A stretch of 11,421 nucleotides of DNA, from the NCBI GenBank assembly GCA_030151165.1, contig JASLEM010000335.1, forward strand, positions 1 through 11,421. The letters are read 5' to 3'. The stretch comes from Burkholderiaceae bacterium. GTDB lineage: Bacteria > Pseudomonadota > Gammaproteobacteria > Burkholderiales > Burkholderiaceae. The notes under the pieces are model-generated. The model was not told where the DNA came from. It worked only from the letters and a program-made list of their open reading frames with translations, and searched no databases. This document shows, in pieces, positions 6,210 through 11,421 of this stretch (position 1 is the stretch's first letter; the number at the start of each line of letters is the position of its first letter). Position numbers and translations under genes: made by a program.

Positions 6210-6623
6210 ATGAATCGCGCTTTGCAGTCCGGCCTCGCGCTGGCGTGGGGCAGCCTGCTGTCGGTGCTGGTGTATCTGGTGGCCGGCGGGGTGCTGGTCA
6301 CCGTCGTCCAGGCCGTGTTCGCAGGCGAGGTCGATGCGCAAGGGCATCCCTTCGGCCTGCGCGTGCTGATGTTCGACCTCGTGGCGCAAGGCGTCTCGGC
6401 CTTCCTGGCCGGGGCGGTGACCCTGCGCTTCGCCGGCGGTCGCTGGTGGCTCGCCACCGTCGCGATCGGCGGTGTCCTGATGTCCGTGTTGGCCGCGGCG
6501 ACGTGGGCCTGGGGGTCGGCCTCGCCACGCTGGTTCAACGTGCTGTCGCTCGCGATCACGCCGCCGTTCTTCGCGCTCGGCGCGGCGTGGCGCGCTGCCG
6601 GCGAACCCCGGCCGGCAGCATGA
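6210..6623 (+). CDS. Small four-helix inner-membrane protein of unknown function
   Basis: The 137-residue protein has four predicted membrane helices (about 13-37, 50-73, 80-102 and 108-128), with short loops and a positively charged C-terminus. No catalytic motif or known family is recognised. The start has the strongest ribosome binding site of the operon (AGGAAAGGA, 6194-6202). The gene lies 20 bases after the acetyltransferase, and its stop overlaps the next start as ATGA. Small polytopic proteins at this place in peptide cassettes are often immunity proteins or transporter accessories; either is only inference here. Confidence 0.7.
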   Translation: MNRALQSGLALAWGSLLSVLVYLVAGGVLVTVVQAVFAGEVDAQGHPFGLRVLMFDLVAQGVSAFLAGAVTLRFAGGRWWLATVAIGGVLMSVLAAATWAWGSASPRWFNVLSLAITPPFFALGAAWRAAGEPRPAA

Positions 6624-7561
6624 CCGGCGCCTCCTTCGGCCGCCGCCCGCGGCACGCCGCCTTGCACCGCCACGCGCCGCCGCGCACCGGCGACACCCCT
6701 TCCGAGTTGGTCGACATGACGCCTTCGATGAGCGAACCGCACGCTGCCCCCCATCCCGCGAGCCGTCGTGCACGCGGCGTTTCCACGCGGCTGCTGCTGG
6801 TCGCCGAAGTCCAGCGGCTGCGCGTGATGGTGCTGCGCTATCCATGGGAGTCGGCGATCGCGTTGCTCGGCTTCGCCTTCATGTTCCTGGTCTTCGCCGC
6901 CGTCGGCACCGTCACGCAGGGGCCGCTCGCGCTGTTCGCCGGCAACCTGAGATCGCTCGCGGTGCTCTACACGCTGTGGACCTTGTGCATCGCGACGATC
7001 TCCTCCGGTGCCGGCCAGGTCGGCGCGGACGCCGCGGCCGGCGTGCTCGAGAACCTGTTCCTGTCGACGGCGTCCGTCGTCACGGTGCTGCAGGTCCGCG
7101 CCACGGTGCAGGCGCTGCACGGCGTGTTGACGGGCGCCGTGCTGCTGCTGGCGTTCTGCCTCGGCACGCGATGGTTGCCGTCGTCGACGGTCCTCGCGGC
7201 GCTGCTGGTGGCGGAGCTCGCGTGTTGCATCACCGCCGTCGGGCTGGCGATGGCCTTCGCCGGCGTCGCGCTGCTGTCCAAGCGCGCGACGATGCTGTCG
7301 ATGCCGGTGAACTTCCTGTGCATCGTCGCGATGTCGTCGCACCACGCACCGTCCTTCGACCGGCTCGACAACCCGTGGCTGTACCTGCCGCTGGTCGCCG
7401 CCGCGCGGGTCGTGAGGGTCGCGGTCGAGGACGGCCGCGTCGACCCCGCGCTGTGCGGCATCGCGCTCGCCAGCACGGTCCCGGCCGTGCTGCTCGGCCG
7501 GTTCGTGCTGGCGCGCTGCGCCGTCGCGTGCCGGCGCGCCGGCAACACCCACGTCTACTGA
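6620..7561 (+). CDS. ABC-2-type transporter permease
   Basis: The protein has about six hydrophobic segments (roughly 78-97, 111-130, 164-182, 190-220, 224-240 and 279-299 when numbered from ATG 6620). It also has the motif GVLENLFLSTAS (141-152), which matches the G-T-L-E-x-L-x-x-S-P element of ABC-2 permeases. It has no nucleotide-binding domain and should pair with an ABC-2-type ATPase; the best match is the gene at 9463. The start at 6620 overlaps the upstream stop as ATGA, in keeping with the operon, but gives a long Arg/His-rich tail of about 70 residues. ATG 6716 or 6728 would give a more usual tail, and no start has a strong ribosome binding site. Export of the product or self-protection is possible; the substrate is unknown. 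Confidence 0.75.
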   Translation: MTGASFGRRPRHAALHRHAPPRTGDTPSELVDMTPSMSEPHAAPHPASRRARGVSTRLLLVAEVQRLRVMVLRYPWESAIALLGFAFMFLVFAAVGTVTQGPLALFAGNLRSLAVLYTLWTLCIATISSGAGQVGADAAAGVLENLFLSTASVVTVLQVRATVQALHGVLTGAVLLLAFCLGTRWLPSSTVLAALLVAELACCITAVGLAMAFAGVALLSKRATMLSMPVNFLCIVAMSSHHAPSFDRLDNPWLYLPLVAAARVVRVAVEDGRVDPALCGIALASTVPAVLLGRFVLARCAVACRRAGNTHVY

Positions 7562-7585
7562 AGCCGGGCGACCGGAGGCCTCGCC

Positions 7586-8266
7586 GTGGACACCTTTCCC
7601 GCGATCCACGCCGATTCGCTCGCGCGCGTCTTCGTGCGCCCCGACGGCGGCCGCGTCCACGCCTTGCCGCCCCGCGACCTGCGCGTCGAGCGCGGCGAGT
7701 GCGTCGCGCTGGTCGGCGCATCGGGCTGCGGCAAGAGCACGTTGCTGGGCTTGCTGGGCCTGCTCGAGGATCCGGACGGTGGATCGCTGACGATGTTCGG
7801 CACGGACGTCCTGCGGCTCGGGCGTTCCGGCAAGGCGCAGTTCCGGCGCCGGAACATCGGCGTCGTGTTCCAGAACTTCTGCCTGCTGAAGGATCGGAGC
7901 GTGCGCGCGAACGTCGAGCTGCCCTTGCTGTATGCCGGCCTGCCGCCGTCGGCGCGGCGCGAGCGCGTCGACCACTGGCTCGAGCGCGTCGCGCTGGCGC
8001 ACCTGGGCGACCGGATGCCGACGGAACTGTCCGGCGGCCAGCAGCAGCGCGTGGCCATCGCGCGGGCGATGGCCAGCGAGCCGCGACTCGTGCTCGCCGA
8101 CGAGCCCACCGGCAGCCTCGACCGCGCCACCGGCGAGGCCGTGACCACCGACCTGCTCGCGTTCTGCGCCGCCACCGGCGCGGCCTGCGTCATCGCGACG
8201 CACGACCCCGCGCTGGCCGAGCGCTGCCACCGCATCGAGCGGATGGACGTCCATGCGCGCGCCTGA
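7586..8266 (+). CDS. MacB/LolD-like ABC transporter ATPase
   Basis: The 226-residue protein has all ABC ATPase motifs: Walker A GASGCGKST (44-52), Q-loop VVFQNF (Q96), signature LSGGQQQR (148-155), Walker B LVLADEP (168-174) followed by TGSLD, and the switch histidine in ATHD (H206). The ADEPTGSLD stretch is typical of the LolD/MacB/FtsE class that drives FtsX-fold permeases. It starts at GTG 7586 with a strong GGAGG at 7574-7578; no better in-frame ATG exists. The 3' end overlaps the permease gene by 14 bases. In standard MacB the ATPase and permease are fused; here they are separate genes. There is no C39 peptidase domain, so it would not cleave a leader itself. Confidence 0.93.
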   Translation: MDTFPAIHADSLARVFVRPDGGRVHALPPRDLRVERGECVALVGASGCGKSTLLGLLGLLEDPDGGSLTMFGTDVLRLGRSGKAQFRRRNIGVVFQNFCLLKDRSVRANVELPLLYAGLPPSARRERVDHWLERVALAHLGDRMPTELSGGQQQRVAIARAMASEPRLVLADEPTGSLDRATGEAVTTDLLAFCAATGAACVIATHDPALAERCHRIERMDVHARA

Positions 8267-9470
8267 CTTCCTCCGCGAAGTGCGCCACGCGCTGCTGCGC
8301 GACCGCCTGCGCACCGCGCTGACCGTCGCTGGCATCGCCGTCGGCGCGTTCGCGGTCGCGGCCTTGCTGAGCCTGGGCGCGGCGATCAAGGGGGCGATCG
8401 CCAGCTCGATGGACGGGCTCGGGGAGAGCCTGGTGATCGTCGCGCCCGAGCACGGCAAGGGCGGGGCGCTGGCCGGTGTCGCCGCCGCATCCGCCGAGCT
8501 GTTCGAGGCGGACGCCTCGCGCCTGCGCAGGCTGGCCAGCGTGAAAGGCGTGGCCGCGGTCGTCACGCTGCGCGTCGTCGCCGCGGTCGGCCAGGCGTCG
8601 GCGGGCACGGCCTGCATCGGCGTCGATGCCGAGTATTTCGACGTCACCCGCCTCGAGCTCGATGCCGGCGAGTCGTGGGGCGAGGACGTGGACGCCGCGG
8701 CGCGGCCGGTCGCGATCGTCGGTGCGTCGGTCGCGCACAAGCTGTTCCCGGACGGCGACGCCGTCGGTCGCTCGCTCGACCTGGGCGGCCACCGCGTGCG
8801 TATCGTCGGCCTCGCGCGCGAGCGCGGGCACGGCGCGGGCGGGACGGACGAGGACGACTTCGTGCTCGTGCCCAAGTCCTTCGCGCGCCAGCAACTCACC
8901 GCGGGCGCGGCGCCGACGGCGGTCGACACGCTGTTCGCCCTCGCGGCGCCGGGCGAGGTCGACGACGCGGTCGACGAGATCGAGGACGCCTTGCGCCGCA
9001 GCCGCGGCAACGTCGACCTGCGCGACGCGATCTCCGTCAACTCGCTGCGCGGGCTGATGGCCGCGAGCCTGCAGGCGTCCGATCTGCTCACCACGCTGAT
9101 GGGCGGCATGGCCGCGATCTCGATCCTCGTGGGCGGTGTCGGCATCGTCAACGTCATGCTCGCCAACATCGCGGATCGCCGCCTCGAGATCGGCCTGAAG
9201 CTGGCGCTCGGCGCGCCGCCGTGGTCGATCGCGTTCGAGTTCCTCGCCGCCGCGGTGCTGCTCGCCTTCGTGGGCGCGCTGGCCGGCCTCGCCGCCGCGC
9301 AACTGCTGGCGTGGCTGCTCGATTCGACCCGCGTGCTGGCGGTGACGCTCACCGCCGATGCCGTCGGCCTGTCGATCGGCCTGGCCGTCGGGGTCGGCGT
9401 GGTCGCGGGCGTCTATCCGGCCGGGCGCGCCGCCCGGCTTCATCCTCGGGAGATATTGCGTGATGCTTGA
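8253..9470 (+). CDS. MacB/FtsX-family ABC permease
   Basis: The 405-residue protein has the FtsX-fold layout. Helix 1 (about 21-43) is followed by a large periplasmic domain (about 44-279). Three further helices then lie at about 280-304, 328-355 and 369-389. The diagnostic region SILVGGVGIVNVMLANIADR (290-309) leads into LEIGLKLALGA (311-321). The C-terminus (VYPAGRAARLHPREILRDA) is also standard for MacB. Such permeases do not pump through the membrane; they use ATP in the cytoplasm to drive periplasmic extrusion through an adaptor and TolC. It overlaps its ATPase gene by 14 bases and the next gene by 8 bases. With the adaptor at 4613 it forms a MacAB-like pump, plausibly exporting the modified peptide. 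Confidence 0.93.
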   Translation: MRAPDFLREVRHALLRDRLRTALTVAGIAVGAFAVAALLSLGAAIKGAIASSMDGLGESLVIVAPEHGKGGALAGVAAASAELFEADASRLRRLASVKGVAAVVTLRVVAAVGQASAGTACIGVDAEYFDVTRLELDAGESWGEDVDAAARPVAIVGASVAHKLFPDGDAVGRSLDLGGHRVRIVGLARERGHGAGGTDEDDFVLVPKSFARQQLTAGAAPTAVDTLFALAAPGEVDDAVDEIEDALRRSRGNVDLRDAISVNSLRGLMAASLQASDLLTTLMGGMAAISILVGGVGIVNVMLANIADRRLEIGLKLALGAPPWSIAFEFLAAAVLLAFVGALAGLAAAQLLAWLLDSTRVLAVTLTADAVGLSIGLAVGVGVVAGVYPAGRAARLHPREILRDA

Positions 9471-10176
9471 ACCGATGCCGGCCGTGACGCTGGAGCGCGT
9501 GAGCAAGAGTTTCGACGGGCGCGGCGGGCCCGTCCGCGTGCTGACCGACGCGAGCCTGACGATCCCGCACGGCGAGCTGCTGGCGATCACCGGGCCGAAC
9601 GGCGTGGGCAAGTCCACGGTGCTGCGCCTCGTCGCCGGGCTGCTGCTGCCCGATTCGGGCACCGTCCGCGTAGCGGGGGACGGCGGGGCGCTCGTCGATC
9701 CGGCGCGATGGTCGGGAGAGGTGTCGGCGGTGTTCGACGGCAGCCGCGGGCTCTACTGGAAGCTGACCGTCGCCGAGAACCTGCGCTACTTCGCGAGCCT
9801 GGAGGGCGTCTCGGCGGCCGACATCTCGCGCGCCGCGCGCCCCTGGCTGGCGCGCTTCGGGCTGGCCGCGAAGGAGGACGAGCTCGTGCAGTCGCTGTCG
9901 AAGGGCACGCAGCAGAAGCTCGCCCTCGTGCGCGCACTGTCGTTGCCGCGGTCCGTGATGCTGTTCGACGAGCCGACCGTGCTCCTCGACGACGAGGCCG
10001 TCGCGCAACTCGCACTGGCGCTGCGCGAGCAATGCCGCGCCGGCGCGGCCATCGTGCTGGCCACGCACGATCGCGACTTCATCGCGCAGGCGCAGGCGCG
10101 CCAGGTCACGATCGCGCCGGAGAAGGGCTTCGTCCCGATGCCGCACAGGGTCGACGCGTCGTTCCCTGTCCATTGA
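9463..10176 (+). CDS. ABC-2-type transporter ATPase
   Basis: The 237-residue protein has Walker A GPNGVGKST (44-52), a LYWKLTVAENLRYFASLEG segment (97-115), the signature LSKGTQQK (145-152), Walker B MLFDEPT (166-172) and the switch histidine in ATHD (H202). The LYW-x-LT-x-x-ENL-x-YF segment and the SKGT signature point to the ABC-2 group, so its partner is likely the permease at 6620 and not the neighbouring MacB-like permease. The usual Q-loop glutamine is absent: this stretch reads AVFDGSRGLYW (89-99). The D-loop is also unusual (LLDDEA). ATG 9463, preceded by GGGAGA (9448-9453), was chosen; GTG 9460 and ATG 9475 are alternatives. It overlaps the permease gene by eight bases and is the last gene of the operon. 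Confidence 0.88.
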   Translation: MLEPMPAVTLERVSKSFDGRGGPVRVLTDASLTIPHGELLAITGPNGVGKSTVLRLVAGLLLPDSGTVRVAGDGGALVDPARWSGEVSAVFDGSRGLYWKLTVAENLRYFASLEGVSAADISRAARPWLARFGLAAKEDELVQSLSKGTQQKLALVRALSLPRSVMLFDEPTVLLDDEAVAQLALALREQCRAGAAIVLATHDRDFIAQAQARQVTIAPEKGFVPMPHRVDASFPVH

Positions 10177-10186
10177 CCGCCGTCAA
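10145..10186 (+). terminator. Weak hairpins at the end of the cassette, possible terminator
   Basis: ACAGGG (10145-10150) can pair with CCCTGT (10164-10169) around a loop that holds the palindrome CGACGCGTCG (10152-10161). TTGAC (10173-10177) and GTCAA (10182-10186) form a second small hairpin over the stop codon. No T-run follows, so an intrinsic terminator is not demonstrated. The next 200 bases contain no gene. Confidence 0.25.
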
Positions 10187-10244
10187 CGAACCCGCACGCT
10201 GAGCGCCCGAGCTGTGCAATCGTTCATCCCGGAGGACACGCATC

Positions 10245-10347
10245 GTCGAGAATTCCCGACAGCGCGCTTCCGCGTGATTTAGTAGGCGTCCCGCGCCATT
10301 GCCTGCCCGCGCGGGCTCCAGTGCCCCTCGCCGGCTCCGATGAGCCG
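10245..10347. promoter_or_regulatory. Cluster of dyads upstream of the HD-GYP-like gene
   Basis: Within the 216-base gap before the last gene lie three inverted repeats. The first is an imperfect palindrome centred on GAATTC (10245-10260, one mismatched pair). The second is the perfect palindrome GCCCGCGCGGGC (10305-10316). The third is CGGCTC-CGAT-GAGCCG (10332-10347). Any of them could be an operator or 5' UTR hairpin; no convincing -35/-10 pair was found. Confidence 0.25.
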
Positions 10348-10392
10348 ATGGTCCGGACTCGCTTTGTCCGTCGGCATGTCGAGGTGCACGTC

Positions 10393-11421
10393 GTGAACTT
10401 GCTTCCGCTTCAAGAGGTCGCGAACCAGATCAAGCCCGGTGCGGCGTTGGCGTGGGGCATCCGCGACTCGAACGGCAAGCTGCTGCTCGCGCGCGGCCAT
10501 CGGGTCGCCGATGCGCAGATGCTGCAGACCTTGCTGTCGCGCGGCATGTTCGTCGACGCCAACGAGATGCGCGCCGCCACCGCGGCCAACGGCGCGATGG
10601 CCAAGCCGAAGGAAGGCTTCTTCGGGCGCTGGCGCCTGTCGGGCGGACGCCTCAACACCTTGCTGACCGCGCCGCCGTCGGAGCTGCGGGCCGCGCTGGA
10701 CGAAGTCGTCAACGTGCTGATGTCGCTCGCCGAGCGCTACCCGGACATGGTGCTGTTCCAGATCCTGCGCCATGACCAGACGCGGCTGCAGTCCTACGGC
10801 GTGTCGCACTCGCTGCATTGCGCCGCGGTGTGCTGCCTCACCGGCAAGCGCATGGGCTGGGACGAGAACGAGCGCCGGATGCTGGTGGGCGCGGCGATGT
10901 CGATGAACCTGTCGATGATCGAGCTGCAGGGCCGGCTCGCGGTGCAGACGGCGCCGCCGACGCCCGAGCAGCGCGCCGCGATCCACGCGCACCCGGTCCG
11001 GAGCGCCGAGATGCTGGCCGCGGCCGGCATCGCCGACCCGCTGTGGCTGGCGGCCGTCGAACAGCACCACGAGCTCACCGACGGCACCGGCTACCCGGCG
11101 CGCCGCACCGACGTCGCCGAGCTTGCGCAGGCGCTGCACTACGTCGACGTCTTCACCGCCAAGATCAGCGCGCGCTCGTCGCGCGTCGCGCTGGCGCCCA
11201 ACGTGGCCGCGCGCGAGATCTTCACCGGCAGCGCCGGCCACCCGCTGGCCGCGGCGTTGGTCAAGGAGTTCGGCATCTACCCGCCGGGCTGCTTCGTGCG
11301 CCTGGCCTCGGGCGAGACGGCCATCGTCATCCATCGCGGGGCCACCGTGAACACGCCGGTCGTCGCCTGCCTCACGCGCCCGAACGGGCAGCCGCTGATG
11401 AAGCCCGTGCGCCGCGAGACC
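10393..11421 (+). CDS. HD-GYP-like domain protein with DUF3391-like N-terminus, HD pair replaced; open at the window edge
   Basis: The frame stays open to the last base, giving 343 residues. GTG 10393 is chosen because GAGG lies 8 bases upstream and the protein then begins with the typical NLLPLQEVANQIKPG. ATG 10348 is an in-frame alternative. The N-terminal part (1-60) resembles the DUF3391 region found before HD-GYP domains. In the C-terminal domain, H139 or H142, HP (200-201), HHE (225-227) and DGTGYP (230-235) are kept as in cyclic di-GMP phosphodiesterases. The metal-binding HD of the usual LLHDIGK is replaced: the stretch reads GAAMSMNLSM (166-175, M171-N172). Catalysis is therefore doubtful, and a role as c-di-GMP-linked effector or scaffold is as likely. 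It appears independent of the cassette. Confidence 0.8.
   Translation, partial: MNLLPLQEVANQIKPGAALAWGIRDSNGKLLLARGHRVADAQMLQTLLSRGMFVDANEMRAATAANGAMAKPKEGFFGRWRLSGGRLNTLLTAPPSELRAALDEVVNVLMSLAERYPDMVLFQILRHDQTRLQSYGVSHSLHCAAVCCLTGKRMGWDENERRMLVGAAMSMNLSMIELQGRLAVQTAPPTPEQRAAIHAHPVRSAEMLAAAGIADPLWLAAVEQHHELTDGTGYPARRTDVAELAQALHYVDVFTAKISARSSRVALAPNVAAREIFTGSAGHPLAAALVKEFGIYPPGCFVRLASGETAIVIHRGATVNTPVVACLTRPNGQPLMKPVRRET

Noticed and set aside
7586..8266. Peptidase-containing ABC exporter (C39 type) that would cut a GG leader
   Set aside because: The protein begins almost directly with the nucleotide-binding domain; no C39 domain or fused membrane region is present.
6014..9352. Very long minus-strand frame of over 1100 codons opposite the transporter genes
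   Set aside because: It is the mirror of well-supported + strand genes with strong ABC motifs. Its low-complexity Arg/Ala/His content is typical of antisense shadows in GC-rich DNA.
1329..10260. Genomic island with flanking direct repeats or an integrase
   Set aside because: I found no integrase, transposase, tRNA gene or matching direct repeats at the borders; the accessory nature is inferred only from gene content.
1..11421. tRNA, rRNA, CRISPR arrays, insertion sequences
   Set aside because: No cloverleaf-like sequence, regularly spaced repeats, rRNA-like segments or transposase genes were seen on either strand.

Overview
The window is very GC-rich, with strong G/C at third codon positions. 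The flanking housekeeping-type genes (a FlhG/MinD-like ATPase, a group II truncated haemoglobin and an HD-GYP-like protein) fit a Gram-negative betaproteobacterium, most likely in the order Burkholderiales. This placement rests on protein style and composition, not on a database search.

Left flank (1-1323): the 3' part of a FlhG/FleN-type MinD-family ATPase, an intergenic hairpin-rich REP-like element, and a complete truncated haemoglobin followed by a possible terminator. Right flank (about 10177-11421): a short intergenic region with several dyads, then a protein open to the window edge with a DUF3391-like N-terminus and an HD-GYP-like domain whose HD pair is replaced.

Centre (about 1329-10176): all genes lie on the + strand and look like one accessory cassette. 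It starts with an AT-rich double dyad that may hold the promoter, followed by a long C-rich leader. Next come a 158-residue protein with a helical, charged N-terminal region and an Ala/Val-rich hydrophobic tail, and a 44-residue peptide whose start resembles a double-glycine leader. A tightly coupled run of nine genes follows: a radical SAM enzyme with a CX3CX2C motif and an auxiliary-cluster domain; a paralogue-like partner that has lost the CX3CX2C motif but keeps the C-X11-G-X4-C element and a CxxH in place of CxxC; a MacA-like membrane fusion protein; a GNAT acetyltransferase; a four-helix membrane protein; an ABC-2-type permease; a MacB/LolD-like ATPase; a MacB/FtsX-like permease; and an ABC-2-type ATPase.

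My reading (inference) is a peptide-modification and export system. One or both small proteins would be the substrate. The radical SAM enzyme and its pseudo-enzyme partner would modify it, possibly with acetylation by the GNAT. The MacAB-like pump would export it across the envelope, and the second ABC transporter plus the small membrane protein could give export or self-protection. No leader peptidase, C39 domain or separate PqqD-like recognition protein was found in the window. I do not recognise this exact gene set as a named system.
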